Below are positions 1 through 13,070 of a stretch of DNA of 64,000 bases, piece after piece. The position numbers were made by a program, and so were the translations under genes. The number at the start of each line of letters is the position of its first letter. Position 1 is the stretch's first letter. The notes beneath the pieces were generated by a model. That model saw only the letters and a program-made list of their open reading frames with translations, was not told the origin of the DNA and ran no database searches. Source of the DNA: Clarireedia homoeocarpa (Eukaryota; Ascomycota; Leotiomycetes; Helotiales; Rutstroemiaceae); NCBI GenBank assembly GCA_001465935.1, contig LNKV01000029.1:143215-207214 (forward strand), written 5' to 3'.

Positions 1-583
1 AAAGGAAAAGGGTTAGGTTGGATTTGTTCAAAATTCGGAGTGGGGAGTTAGGGACAGTGATTGGTGCAGGAAATTTGATTGATATGGATCATGTGTATGA
101 ATAGCTAGGTGCTTTCGATGCTGCTATGTAAGAAAGACGCCAGAGAACAAAAGAGTAGCAGTTTAAAAAATAAATGAAAAAACGAATGAGTAGTCAAATC
201 ATATCAAATCATTTCAGTTCATTTCCTCGCTACCAGACAAGCTCTTTAGTATCAACTACCCACTATCCACGATGCTTTGCTGTATGTCTATAAACACATC
301 CTTCTACCATCAATATGCCCATTGGTTTGGTATGTCTCCCCTCTCGCTCATTGACTCCGCTTCCTTTTCTTTTCACGAAACGCTCTTCTTATCATCCATC
401 CACTAAAATAAATCCACTTCCTGCCCTCTCTCCTGTCTACTCTTCTCAGTTCCATCCTGAGATTGTCCCATCCTCCTGTCCTCTATCCTTATACCCCAGA
501 CCTCAACGCCCAAATCCCCCACCCCTAACCCACACGCCCCGGTATTTATGTATTCCATAAACCCATGCACGCACAAAAACCAG

Positions 584-617
<34 letters not shown>

Positions 618-1204
618 AGAAAAAATTAACAAACGAATTATTCCTATCCTGACACCCCCCAAACCCAGATGCGCCCATCCCCAGCATCCCCAAAGCGGCC
701 AACTAAAGGACATAGCTAGACCAATAACACAAAAATCTTATTCTCACGCTGCGCTGGCACAACAAGAATTATAGAAAGGCCAATTGCATTTCACATCCTC
801 CCTCCCCTGCTCCTTCAGCTTCGACCATCTTGACCTCCTCTCCCTCTCTATTTCCTCAAAAACACGTCCAGCCAAGCAGGACTCAACACGAACGTATGCA
901 TGATCTGTATAGCGCACGCGCATCGAATCGTGAATATTCTCTTCGAGTCTCAAAATGAGACGAGACAACAAAAACCATTCCGACCTCAAACATCAAACTC
1001 CCATAAACGCCACATTCCATAAAATTTATATCCCAGACCCCGCCCTGTCAAGCATGTAATGAAGTAGCATCCATTTATTACAACCGACTCGCCTCACGAG
1101 TCTTGTCCTTCCGCTCGTATGGTATCCACTTTTTTCAACAAAAAAAGGTTTAGAAAAGAATTTTATACAAGATGCTCTTCTTTTATCCTATCCCCTTGCA
1201 TCTC
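1..1204. other. Gene-free flank, 3' side of the TMEM184-like gene
   Basis: I see no convincing coding region here. Short ORFs lack splice support and recognisable sequence. The only structured element is a homopolymer palindrome of 14 T followed by 21 A at about 584-618. The last few hundred bases are probably the 3' UTR of the minus-strand gene that ends at 1205. Confidence 0.5.
584..618. repeat. T14-A21 homopolymer palindrome
   Basis: A run of 14 T is followed directly by 21 A, so either strand can fold on itself. It may be the poly-A scar of a retrotransposed sequence, or simple slippage. No target-site duplication or element body is evident beside it. Confidence 0.8.
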
Positions 1205-3094
1205 TCAATATTTATCTTCCCCCGACTGTGCTTGAGATCCCCATAACGCATTGTGTACGTGACTCGGCGGTTCATGAGGTTCGACAGGCGTCCTCGAATT
1301 CGACCACTGTTCTGATGGGCGTCCGGGCGCTGCTCGTCGTAGACGCTCCGCTCGCTTCTGTTCGAGATATATTTGGGGTTCTGACAAATTGCCATATGGC
1401 GATGGTGATCGGGACCCATACGGTGAGGGTGCGGCTATTGGACTTCGATATGGTTCTGGTTCGCCAGGCGCTATGAATGGATTATCCGGTCTCCTCAAAC
1501 CTGGTGTAAGACGCTCCGGATGACTCATGCCATTCGATGTGATATCCTGCCCTTCCGAATTATATCGTTGGGCTGCTGGGGTATATGCTGAATAGTTGAG
1601 ATTTGTCGGATTTGGTTGTGCATAGTCCATCAGTCCAACCTCTTCTTCGCCCTCCATCGCCGCCTTACTATTACCAAACTGGCTATACTGGTTAGCAATC
1701 GGTAGCCCGTCCCCGGCTTTATATGATGTATCCGCTGAGCTTGTTGACTGAAGAGTCATGTCATTGTCGTGGTTTACAGACGCCGGCTTGTAGGAAGCAT
1801 CCTTTTCTCGCTGCTTGACACCCACGAACAGCCAACGCATACCACGTGCAAACGCTTTAACAAGGTCCCAAGGATTCATGGCATCGCCGATCGCTTTAAA
1901 TCCCAGAATCCCCCCTTGTTTTGGACCGAGCGGTTGTATATCTCCAGAAGAAGCTACATATTTGGTAGCTTTCGTTCCAGATGCGTACGGAGCCCATGGG
2001 AAAGCGAATAGATGCATGACAGCGAAAATAGCCATCTCAATGCAAAGCAATAAATTCGGGATACCAACCTTGAGATCGGGATATGCCAGATATTTGTTTG
2101 GTTTGACTATGCCCAAACTGGATGACATCAATATATTAATGGCAAAGCTTTGCCAGAAGGAAAGGAAAATGACGGCCTTGATGGCCGCCACTTTGAGGAA
2201 AGGTCTATGTGGGGCGAGGTCGACACGAGTTTGCAAGTAAAATTGAATCAAACAGAACATGGCGATGGTTACAGCTGCACCTTCAATCACAAGAATCTAG
2301 TGCATGTCAGTATGAATATTGCTGTTACAGAAATATTACTTACCCAGATATGTGCAAAGACGGGGGAATCCGAAGAATCACAGTATTTGCCATAGTATTG
2401 TGTTATGACGGCCGTGACAGTCATGGCAACACGAATGAAACAATATTGATAGACGCCAGTCCAGACGATATTGAACCATGTCAAGCCACTTCTGGGCGTT
2501 CTCCAAGGACCTTTATCACCACCACAACATTTTCTCATCCAAGTCACAGGCCAAACCCATGGCTTCGGTGTTATCCCTCGGAAATAAACTTTCTGGCTGT
2601 GAAGATCCGGGGCGATGTAATGACATAGTAGGGCGAAGAAAGATGCGATAGCGAAAGCCTCGTAACATTCCGACATCACACTGTAATAAATCTCATGCCA
2701 GTATTGCCAAAATCCGAGGAAGGATGCCGCCGAATAAATAGGAACCATGAAGAGGATACGAATGATACTGTGAATATTTAGTAAATTGTGATATATATAT
2801 ATATATATATATATATTCGACGTTGGGAGCTGGTACATACTGTCGTTGCTCATCCGGTTTCGTATAGTGCATCGCATGCATCCACATCAAATATAACGAA
2901 ACTATCGTGGCGATCAAAGCCATCGCCGCAGAAACTATAATTCCGAGCTGATGAAATGTGAGATCCCCTACTAACGCTACTTCCGACCCCCCAACTGTTG
3001 ATGCCGTCAGTAGATATTTTTTTCGAGGTAGAATCTGGGACCGCATACTTCGCATATCATCTAGCGTTGCGTTACATGTTGTATTGATAAACAT
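1205..3094 (-). CDS. TMEM184 / organic solute transporter alpha-like (DUF300) membrane protein
   Basis: Three exons: 3094-2841, 2767-2344 and 2296-1205, giving 589 residues. Intron 1 (2840-2768) starts GTATGT and contains an (AT)n microsatellite; intron 2 (2343-2297, 47 bp) starts GTAAGT. Phases agree. Across the first join the protein reads EQRHIIRILFMVPIYS, the signature start of the DUF300/OSTalpha family. Several hydrophobic helices follow (a seven-helix topology is usual for the family), with WVSNISVTAIF-like frames lying in intron 2 and excluded. The last ~200 residues are Ser/Pro/Gly-rich and disordered, as in other fungal members. Family members are integral membrane proteins of plasma or vacuolar membranes; the substrate in fungi is not established. 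The start is the ATG at 3094, followed by a short lumenal segment and the first helix. Confidence 0.85.
2791..2815. repeat. (AT)n microsatellite inside an intron
   Basis: A run of about twelve AT units lies between the donor (2840) and acceptor (2768) of the first intron of the TMEM184-like gene. Length variation here should not change the protein. Confidence 0.9.
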
Positions 3095-3849
3095 CTTTTG
3101 TGTTGTTGCTGATCAAATCGCTGACCAGCCCGGCGTCTCGAGCACTTTGAATCCTAGTTGTGACCAGTCGTCTGGTTGTTCTTCACCTCTGCCTATTCCT
3201 TCACGCAATATCCGTATATCTCCTCCTTTCGCTCATGTAAATGTCGATCGCTTTCGGTCGGTGGGTATGCAAATCGAGGTTGCTGATGGAATGCTTGTGA
3301 AGGTCGAGTTAATGAAAGGGGTGGCGGTTCTGTGTGGTTTCAAAAATGGATCGATCTACCACCGAGCGTCGACGACGGTATCTGAGGGTATGTCGACTTG
3401 GAAATGGAAAAACAAATCGATGTGGAATTGTTGAAGGGTGAATCTGTAAGCCAAATGGGTATCAGAGAATTGATCCAATTGCTCTCTCTGCCGCTGGGTG
3501 CTTTCTCTTGGAAGTTTGTGTTCGTATTTGTGCTGGGTTTCCGCATATGCGACTGGTTGAGTTGTGTGACGGATGACTTGGAGGTTTACCGACGTGGGAA
3601 GGGATCTAGGTCGCAAACCAGTGCATAAAGGTTGAAGGTTGGAGAGTTTGGAATGGATTGTTCTAGGTAGGTAGGTACTAGGTTGTAATGAGAAAGTACA
3701 AAAATATGGTCGGGAAAGGGCTGAGGCGCAAGCAAAGCAAGGAAGGCAACAGAAGGCGGGTGGCAGGTATAAGTGTTGGCAAGGAGGAAGCGTTGACAGA
3801 AAAAAGGCCGATTTTGAAAGGAAAGGGTCTGCGCCGCGGTCGGGTGGGC

Positions 3850-3925
3850 GTGAATGCGAATGTGGGCGTGAATGCGAATGCAAATGCGAATGCAAATGTG
3901 AATGTGAATGAATGTGAATGAATGT
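3850..3925. repeat. GAATGC/GAATGT hexamer tandem repeat
   Basis: Imperfect tandem units of GAATGC, AAATGC and GAATGT run for about 75 bp, roughly 0.8 kb upstream of the TMEM184-like start codon. On the minus strand the units read as CATTCG/CATTTG. Confidence 0.8.
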
Positions 3926-4329
3926 GTCAATGTCAATGAGTGTGAATGGCGTGGAGGGTCAGGATGCGCAAGTCTCTTGTGACTTATGGGTCTGTGTCTG
4001 TGTGTGCGCTCGGAAGATGGGGATAAGTAGGATAGGAAAGGGAAGGGGGGATGGGAGGGAGGAGGGATGAGGGATGAGAGGGAGAGAAAGGCGAGAAGGA
4101 TTGTACAAGGAATTACGTAGAAGAGGGAATCGACGTGGAGTTGATCGTCTTTGCTAAGCTTGGTTGGCTGAGAATGAATTGTCTTGGTGTTTTGAGTAAA
4201 GCTTTGTACCTTTGTAAGGGGATCTACTCCACTAGCCCGCCAAAGAGGTAATACTGACTAACTTGCTGTAACTCATAACTCACTACTGTACAGTACTTGT
4301 AATAATGTAATCCCTCTCTCACTTAACCT

Positions 4330-4465
4330 GACGTTTGCTTTGCTTGCTTGCCTGCTTGCTTGCCTCTTGCCTGCTTCTTGCCTGCTTGCTTCTTGCCTGC
4401 TTGCTTTGGACAAGTGGACAAGTGGACAAGTGCTTTGGACAAGTGGACAAGTCGACAAGTGGACT
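4330..4465. repeat. CTTGC and GGACAAGT tandem arrays
   Basis: Two adjacent low-complexity arrays: CTTGC/CTGCTTGC units (about 4335-4405) and 8-9 bp GGACAAGT units (about 4407-4465). The long ORFs across them on both strands are products of the repeats and are not reported as genes. Confidence 0.8.
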
Positions 4466-7233
4466 TGGATGATCCGTAACAACAATTCGAACGCGCAAGA
4501 AGGCTGTGCACACAAATCCGTTACGAGTTTGTACGAAGGACACCTTGGAGCGAATCAGATGATGAGCCGACTCAGCAAAAAGGCATGGATGGAGCATTTG
4601 GAGTATGCACCGGCGGAAGGATGGACACAAAGGATATGCGATAGATGCGCAGATTCGTTGCCTTTAATTTCCATGACATCTTTTCCCAACATCTTACCAG
4701 CATCTTTCCACGAGGCTGAATATGCATCCACCTATCCTCAACCGTCAGAAGATCATGATCGCCCGACCTACTTTGAGCCTTCAATTTTCTATTTTCTATT
4801 AATGGAGACAACTATGATGATGATGGGCTGTGATGGGCTGTGATGGGCTATGGCGGCTATGATGGCTATAATGGCTATGATGGCATTTCTTACACACTAC
4901 AAACATTGCCCGCCCGCTCGCCTGCCTACCCACCATGTAGCTTCTAACCTTATAGCCGGAGTGCGTTAGAGAGAATCCAGGTCCAGTCGGTTGGTTCGCA
5001 GCATTTGGTCCTTCACGAGCGTCAAAGCACAGCCATGCCGCAGCCGCCACATGACGAGACATAACTAGCCATTACTTAACGACTGGCGTTATAAACGACT
5101 GGCCTTCGACTTTCCAGAAACTCGTGCGACGGATAGATACATCTTGGGTTCCGGGGACGGATAGACATATAACCGCTTACTAACTTGCCGTCCATTGTTC
5201 ATTATTATACTATTATACAAAGTACTTCCGTACTTCCGTACTTCGTATTTCATCGGATTTCGTATGGATAACAGCTCCATTGCCGTCTCCATCGCTGTCT
5301 CCATGCTCCGGGCCCGAAAGTCCGTCTTCACTCATTAGAATCAATGAATCAATGAATGAATGAATGAATCAATCAATCAATCATTCAATATATTCAATAC
5401 CCGCACCGGCTCTGTTCATTCGGTAAGCTAAGGTTAAATCAAGACAACGTAAATTACCGCACTAGAAGGCCGCAAGAACACGTGATCGAAGAGAACAAAC
5501 CTTTCATGTCTTTTGTCATCTCTTTTGTCATCTCCTCTCTCCTCTCTCCTCTCTCCTCTCTCCACTCAGTGTCTCGGCTTGCAAATAAAAAGCTCCAAGA
5601 CACATCATCATATGTAACCAGCACAAACCGTACTCAGTACGCTATTTAATCCCCTGAATCCACATGCCAACCGACACGCGTGTATCAGATCTCGCCCATC
5701 CCAACCATGAAACCAAACCCATCGACGAAAAAACTGGTCCCCTGGATGATCCGACCCAAACCAGCATGCCGTAAAGTTTGGGCCCTTGGAATCTGTATCT
5801 AATCTTGGATTAGGTCCGTTGGGATTGACGCTTGCAAAGTCCTGTCCTGTACTGTCTGTCGAAGCTTGGATCCATCATACTTATTTATGCTCCACCCAAG
5901 CACCCGTCGGCGGGTTCGTACTTCGTACAACTTGTTTGTGAATATTCTAACTTGTCTTCTGTTTACAGCCAGAGCTACGGCAGCACGGTAGCGCGATTCC
6001 AACCAGGAAGATTAAGAAAGACAATATCACATAGCACCTCTCTCACTTCTCCGCCCGGTTACTTTCACTACACAAAAAAACATCCCTATATCCCTCAGTC
6101 CTTCTCCCTCCCACGATAAGGAAGCTAAGTACTTCGTACAGGCTAACTTAATTAACACAACCATCTCCATCTCGTCAACGTCTTGAGCAGTACAGTATTT
6201 CTGGAACCACCTGAACCCAGCGGACATTACAGCACAGTGGCTGTGTTGTAATGTCCTCGTCTAGCTCCCAACCAGGTGGGGGGAGGGGAAGTGGAAGGAG
6301 GGATACGCTGAAACGAGATTCTTTCATGCGTAAATTGGGAAAGGGTGGGTATGATATGGATATGAAGTAGGGCACGTGCTTACTTCCGATCTTAATGTAT
6401 CACGTGCGTTCCATTTTTCGTTCTTGCAGTCTTTTAAAACAGATCAAGGGTAGGCAGGAAGGTAGTCAAGAAGAGTGTGGGTAGGAATCTGGTGGTAGCT
6501 ATTTTGCCGGCTCGGGTTAAATAAAAGCAGCCATCCCTTTCTTACCTTGAGTCTTCATCTCATCGCGTGTGCGAAACGCCAATCATATGATATGCGTCTG
6601 TATTGCCACCTTAACGGTTCTTGCACATAGGACCCAATAACGAGTGTTCTTGAGGATATCTACTTTCTACTTTAATATTAAAGAAAGGCCGATCACCTCC
6701 AGTTATCGCTTATGATTGATTCATCAATATTCGCTGTAACGTGACTTCTGTACATCTGATCTTGGCGTGCCTGGCCAGGGGACTGTGGCATACAGGCTCA
6801 GATATACGTATAACAGCAGAGGAACATGAAACTTCGAATGCTGCGATGAAGAGTTCGACGATCTTCGCCGAGACGGATGAGGATCGCATGCCACGAGAGA
6901 GTTCTCGTTCAGGCTCGGAAGAGCGTAATATGATGGTTGCGGACGGGTAGGACGAGAACGGAACTCCAAAATTCATGGAAAAGGGCGATTTCTGGTGGCC
7001 TCCCCAAGTTGGTATTGATACGCATGAATTGAGAAAGATGGCTCAGAAAGAAGTTCGCTGTTGGCGCTCAATAGATACACCGCCCAGTCGTAACCCTGAG
7101 CATTGCCCATTCTGCCGCGTCTTCTTTGATACTACTTTTCCCATACGATCCTTCACTCTCAACACTCATCACAGCAGGAGATGGGTCGGACAGACTTCAC
7201 GCTTCGTCTTACGCTGGGAAATCAAGTCAAGCT

Positions 7234-7283
7234 TGTGAAACCAAATATAAGCCCAAATTGTCACTTCTCCAGAAGTGGCATCA
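7234..7283 (+). repeat. 50-bp dispersed repeat, copy 1
   Basis: Fifty bases starting TGTGAAACCAAATATAAGC match 21261-21310 at 47 of 50 positions; all three differences are transitions. The right part holds 7-bp inverted arms, CACTTCT and AGAAGTG, around CC. The flanks of the two copies do not match. It may be the end of a transposable element or a conserved regulatory motif. Confidence 0.85.
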
Positions 7284-9475
7284 CTTTTGAAGTTTTCACA
7301 AGAGGTATGACCATACCAAACAAGGTCCTGCCCGGTGTGGTTGCGTCTTTTTTAACGCGATGCACGTTGTTTACTTGCTTGACGTCGATCATTTCAGCAC
7401 AGATACAAGCTGGTAAAGAAAGGAAAAACAAGGTAAAGAAAGGAAAAACAAGGTAAACAATGAATCGATTAGCTCGAATCGCATTGTCCCCATCACGTCC
7501 GCATGTCCATGTCAAGGGAACGGTATCACATCGGCTAGTACCTCAACTTAACTCATCCAATCTCATCTCATAGTATACACACACATTCTCACAAGTCAAG
7601 TTTGAAAGAGCTATTTAATCTTACAACGAATGTATAACGAATCGCTTACCTGAACCATTTTCATTTCCTTACATATCATGTGTTTTTTTAACATTCTTCC
7701 TATATTGCATTCCTCATCCCACCCAATTGCATTTCAGCCCCAGCAGTCCTTGCGTTTGGATTGAATATTTCACACTACTGGCAATGTCTACTTTATTCTC
7801 TCTCTTTCTTTTCTTTCAATGTGAGGTTTTGAATTTACAGAAACAAATGCATCGATTTCCCTCTCACACAGACAGACACCGAATACATGCAAATGCTACA
7901 TCACCTCCATCTCACGTGCCTCATCCTCAGATTTCTACAACCGATTCTTGGTATGAGGTTTCTGTGCGAAGAGGAGGAGATGCAGATGCAGAGATATGCG
8001 GGTGGGACTTTTTCTGCTGCGGCTTGGGGGGCGCGGGCTGCTGCTGGAACGTGGGTGGGTCCTGGGAGCGAGGATCGAAAGGGAAGGGCAGGGGAGAGAG
8101 AGGTGCAGGGTCGTTTTGTAGTGTGCAGTGAGAAGGATAGTGAGAGTAGCATGGATATGTACTTTGTGGGAGACGAGGGGAAGAGTGTAGTTGTGGTGAG
8201 CATTACAGCCGAGGTTCGAAATAGAATCCCCCTGGCTCGGGGTGATGACGGGGGAGATGAATGGAAGGGTAGTGATAAGTTCTTGAGAAGTAACGAGCAG
8301 AGGAGTATCGCGGGGGGGGATGAGGTGGATGAGCGTGGAAAGAGAAGTATTCCCGGTGGATATATTGTTTCCAGTGAGAGTAGCTCTGGTACTTCTTTAT
8401 ATGGGAAATCATTTGTGGGTGGGAAGGGGAGGAGAGGAAAAGGGAAGGGAATGGAGGTGAGGATGCTGGTGGTGGTGGTGGTGGTATTGTGGGCGCTTTG
8501 GGATGGTGCTGTGTGATGGGATGAGTGGGAAGGGATGGGTTGATGGTGTGGAGTTTTGGTGGCTTTTGAGAGAAATATGAAAGAACGCGGAAACGTAGGA
8601 GGTCGCGGGGGTGCGGGTGGGCGAAGTAGGTAGATGTAGAGGAGGGGCCAAGTGAATGCTCAGGGGAAAGATGGTTTGAGGTTATATTGAGAAGGGTGGA
8701 AGTAAGATTATATATGGGTATAGCCACTTACAAGATGAAGAAAAATACCACAGAGTTAGATGTTGGATGCTAGGGTGTGGGACAGAAAGATTCGACTGCG
8801 GAGGTAGGACAGATTTTGCAAGCTATGAGTAAGAAAGCAGAGGCTTGGTTTGACGGGGTGAGAATGGTAGAGAGAGAGAGGGAATACGGACTAGAATATC
8901 GAAAACGGAGTCATCAAGCGATAGAAATGAAGGGGAGCAGTTGGCTTGAAGATTGAAATTTAGGGAAGAGGGGGAAGGGGAACGAGTGGGCTAGTGATTC
9001 GTTGATTGAGACATGGCGGCCAACAGGTTAGGAGCCGAAAATAGAGGTCGGGTAACGACCATTATAAGCGTGGAGAGGATGGAAGCACAAATATGGGCAA
9101 ATAAACACCTATACGGCTAGTTGGACCAAAAACCAGATAATTCAATACCATAGAGTCATGGACCGTCAACCTCTATTAGGGTTGAGACACTGTTGTTTGT
9201 AATCCAACACTGGGCATTTAGTCGAAAGTGTATTTCCTGCTCTGCTAGAGTACTTGTATTCAGTATGAAAAGTCGCCCACAAATCGATCACAACACGCAG
9301 GCTCGGCTACCATAATAATATAAGAACCACATCCAATCCATTCATTTTATCGTTTAAATACTAGCTTAAGATAAACAAATACAAAAAAGTTCCATGAGAG
9401 AGCATCGCTCGCAAATCCTATCCAGCCCGCTAGTCGGAAGAAGCCCAATCAATCAATCGTCGCTCTCCAGCTTCT

Positions 9476-12400
9476 TCACCATCTCTTTCGCCTAGCTTTC
9501 TGTTTCTTCTTCGGGCCACCATCCTCGTTCTCATTACCATCCACACTCACACCCGAAGGTGCCGACCTCTTCTTGTTGTTGTTATTGTTCGAAGAACCAC
9601 CCGCCGTCGCATTACCGCTTAAAGGGTTCAGAACAGGCGTAGAGGAACCTGCCGTTACCAGTGATCCATGCGCGAGCGCAGAGAGAGGGGTTTGCCCCGG
9701 ACGAGGCTCAGCAATCGGCACCCCTTGCACCACCAAAGCATCATAATATTGTCCCAGGAGCTTTTGCAGATCGGCGGGAGGTGCCACCTCTCGAATGGTC
9801 TTTCGCATCGTTTCGCGGTCTTTTTCCCATTGTGTCACACGGCTGTAATGATAATCTAGAATCTTCTTGACGATCAATCCAAATGGGGATTTTATCTTGG
9901 TTTCTGAAAGGGCGATAGACTTTTGTGGATCGTAACAATCCTTCGACAGTTGTGCCCTCAGATGCTTTCTTCGATCGCCATTGATGTGGAATGTTTCTTC
10001 TACTTTATTGGGGTTTTGCAAAAAAGCGTCCAGATTCTTGCAATCATTACAACCGCATCCTCGCTTTTGTCTTTTCCAGTCAGTTGGCGGGCGAGGCTCC
10101 CTGAACATAGTCTTTTCAACACAAGAGCTGAGAATGTTCTGGAACAGATGTTGAAAACTCGAGATCTCTAGACCGACTGGCATGTGTCCATAGACAGTGC
10201 TGGCCAAACAACGAAGGAATGACAGGAAGCGTCCGGGGAAGGCTGATTCATTTGCTTCTGCGGCTCGCAAAGCAATTTTCAGGAAAAGCTGCTCCAGCTC
10301 TAAATTCATTCCCAACCTATACGCAAAGCATATTACCCATGACAAGTTTCTGTATCCTGGAGTTTCTTTTTGGCGGTTATCCAAAAGTGCGTTATATGGA
10401 TATGAGTATGTTTGATAAGTGGGACATGGTGGCGGCGTATCAACTTCATCGTGCTGCTCGAGGCCTAGTACTCCCACCGTGCCTATAAATACCTCTTGAA
10501 AGACTATATCAAGAGGCTCCGAGATGACCTCACTGGCCAAACGGACTTTCGCAATGTTCGTCAAAAGCGGGAACATCGCCTCGGTTTTCTTGATACTTTT
10601 TTTGATAGAAGGAACGACACTGAGAAGTTAGCGGCTATAGTATATATCAGTATAGGGTATATTTGCTCACATTTTGATCAGCTGTTTCTCGTTCCAAGTT
10701 TTTGCTATTTGCAGGAGATTCTCCGTGTCTTTGGGGGTATTGAGATCCAGTGACGAGACGCTTAACTCATATTGGGCGAGAGACCATTCTGGATTCTGGA
10801 GAAATTCAGATACTTTTGCAATCAAGCGACATCGGGCGTTGAACTTTGTAATATTTGAAATACAGTTGGTGATTCTAGGAATGAGTCAATAAGCATATAG
10901 AAATTATCTTGCAGAATATTTGATACGTACATGGTCTTGCACCATGGTACACCGTGCTTTTCTGTCATCTTGGTGATCCAAGGAATGCCGCCATCATTCA
11001 AAAAGTATGCTGGCATTGCCAATTCACAGAGATCCTTCAGATCAAGTTCAACAATTGCCTCAAGGATCCTGAGAAATGCAGATTCCGACAAGCTATACGG
11101 AACCGACCCTTGTGGTAGCGAGTGCATTTGCTTGACTAGTTCCCCACACAAATATTTCAGATCTGCCTGTAATTCCTTGGGTATATTGCTCAATTTTGGC
11201 GGTAGCTTTTGAATAAATGTAGTAATATTTCGTTTTCGATCCGCCGGATCAACATTACTCAATAAGAATTCCATACGAAAGTCGCGAGGCATAAGGAGAA
11301 CAACCTAAATGTTCTTAGCAAGAGTTCGGGAAAGTTTGATCGAGGTTCATACACTTGCGCGATGATAATGTGTCAGGTGCCCTTCGTACTTATCGTACTC
11401 TTCAGAATCCGGTTCCTGGCCGTCAAAGATATCATCACCTTGCAAAAGATTCATGTCTTCGTCAAACCGTGGTTTCACGCATTCGTCTTGACCATCAAGC
11501 GTAAAGACTTGTTCCAGTGTGAAATGCTTCTCATTGATATTTTCCATGTCGTGATGAGACTCGGAGTCCCAACAATCGTCATATTCATCATATTCAGCTT
11601 CAGTCTCACCTTCTATCTCACATTGTAGTTTTGCCAGGCAGACGTAGAATCCTAGATCTTCAGCTAAGCTTTTGAGCTGATCAACAATGAATCGATCTTT
11701 GCCTTTGAGGTCTTCGTGGGCCAGATTGTCGCCGTAGTTGTCCTCCAGTACATATGCTAGATAGTCTTCGAAAACGTCGCGATTTTTATTCCAACTTCGT
11801 AGCATAGACCCAAGGTCGTTTAGTGAGGACGCTATGTTTCCGGCAGAACCTGGGTTGGCAGTCAGTAGACGGTCGTCCGCGTTGAAACGGATTACGATCA
11901 TAGCGCAGTAAAGCGAGATGAAAATAAAAGTATAACAATAGGCATTGCCCATGATAGTAACAGCGAATCCCGAGTAAGTTTCAGTCTCTCTTTCGCCCGG
12001 AGTGGGCTTAGATATAGGAGTTATTGGTGGAGGAAGCAGATAAAAACGATGTAAGGTACTCACAGCGAGGTCCTGGGCTAGTTTGCTCTAAGGCATATCG
12101 AAGAATAAGGCGTTTCCCTGAATCCAGTGGGGGGCTTTTTATGGAGATGTCCGTAAACTGTTCTACGGTTTAGCATAGATTCTTCGAAGGAGTGAAGAAA
12201 TAGCATAGTTCACCCGCGTAAGATAAGAGCAGTCCCATTCAGAGACTTGAGGCATTGATAGTTTTCTGATCTGATTGCCAAACGTGTAGGTAATATCTCC
12301 CCCATCTGTTCTTTTGGATGGTAGGACGATGTCCACGAGGGCGAAGGAAGACGGTGGAGTTTTGAGGCTAGAAAAATAGGCATGAGTGGATGGAAGCATA

Positions 12401-13070
12401 GGTAGAGATGATATGGGTAAGAATACCTTGATTGATACGCTTCAAGTGTGCTTCCGGCTTCGTACAGTACAAGTTCAACCAAAATTGGTCGAAACTTTCT
12501 ATCCCCCAAACCCAACTCGACCTGAATCTGAGTCATGATGGACTGGAGCATCGAGCTCCAAGCCGGATTCATCAGACGGAATTGGCTTTCTGGAACACTC
12601 CAATGTTGTTTTGGCAAGGTTAATGCGGCGTTGTCGGTAGAGCTAGTCAAGTGTTTGACGTTACTACTTGCCGCAATAATCTTGTCGAAGTCATATTGAC
12701 ATAAGGGAAAGCCGACAGTGCCATGACCCAGGAGAAAAAGGCCTGGATTTGGAGCGGCTACTATGGGACCATGGTGCGCGAATTGGCCCCCGATTTCCAG
12801 GGATTCCAAGTAATCACGAAGTCCCGTTTTCAGGTCATCTGGAGGGTAATTCTCTGTATCTGAATCTGGTTTGTCTTCTTCATCGTCGTCGTCTTCATCG
12901 TCATCTTCGTAGTCCTCCCTAAAATTATTACGAGCATCAATTTCAATACTCTCTTCGATCTGATCATCATCATTCGAGTCCTCAATCTCTTGTTCGGAAT
13001 CACGATCCCCTTCTGTTCCTGTTTCAGAGGAATCATCACTGATTTCCCAAACCTCCGGTTCAGTAGCCAT
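9476..13070 (-). CDS. 2OG-Fe(II) oxygenase-like protein, probably without iron ligands
   Basis: Seven exons: 13070-12427, 12367-12214, 12157-12064, 11849-11353, 11304-10931, 10874-10671 and 10619-9476. All six introns have GT-AG ends and consistent phases; together they give 1,036 residues. The N-terminus is acidic (about residues 5-80). Residues ~190-300 follow the layout of fungal prolyl-hydroxylase-like proteins: LYEAG, IVLPSKRTDGGDI (family LPS..TGG), then SGKRLILRYALEQTSPGPR (family SGYR..LTYNL). However, the expected HxD Fe-binding site, just after LYEAG, reads YQS at residues 212-214. EGHLTHYHRASVVVLLMPRD matches the family motif that precedes the C-terminal helical region. The end is Asn/Lys-rich with KKKQKARRKRW, a likely nuclear signal. 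The third intron (214 bp) is the least certain. The family link is from memory of fungal homologues. Confidence 0.7.

Larger units (their letters stand above)
3095..9475. other. Long gene-poor interval with simple repeats
   Basis: No family or spliced gene could be recognised in 6.4 kb. ORFs at 3356-3895 (minus), 7887-8516 (plus) and 8203-8727 (minus) are low-complexity or overlapping and have no recognisable domain; 7887-8516 is the least unlikely. The interval holds a GAATGC/GAATGT hexamer array (~3850-3925), CTTGC and GGACAAGT arrays (~4330-4465), TGATGGGC/ATGGC repeats (~4810-4880), GAATCAAT-type repeats (5341-5395) and a CTCTCCT array (~5530-5567). The part next to 3095 is probably promoter and 5' UTR of the TMEM184-like gene. 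Confidence 0.5.

Noticed and set aside
3356..3936. Minus-strand ORFs rich in His/Ser upstream of the TMEM184-like gene
   Set aside because: They arise from the GAATGC repeat and pyrimidine-rich 5' region; no recognisable protein features.
4323..4630. ORFs on both strands across the CTTGC/GGACAAGT arrays
   Set aside because: Repetitive translation (KQAGKKQA, CLLACLL) on both strands shows they are repeat products.
6975..7238. 87-residue ORF with FWWPPQVGIDTHEL
   Set aside because: Briefly considered as a HET-gene fragment because the 50-bp repeat adjoins it, but no HET motif or matching sequence is present near 21 kb.
7887..8727. Overlapping 209-residue plus and 174-residue minus ORFs
   Set aside because: Low-complexity frames (poly-Val, Pro/His-rich) in G/C-skewed sequence, with no domain, no splice context and mutual overlap.
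12163..12399. Frameshift in the 2OG-oxygenase-like gene between exons 2 and 3
   Set aside because: The first acceptor tried (CCGTAG) breaks the frame, but the next AG, five bases on (AACAG at 12158), restores it, so no frameshift is needed.
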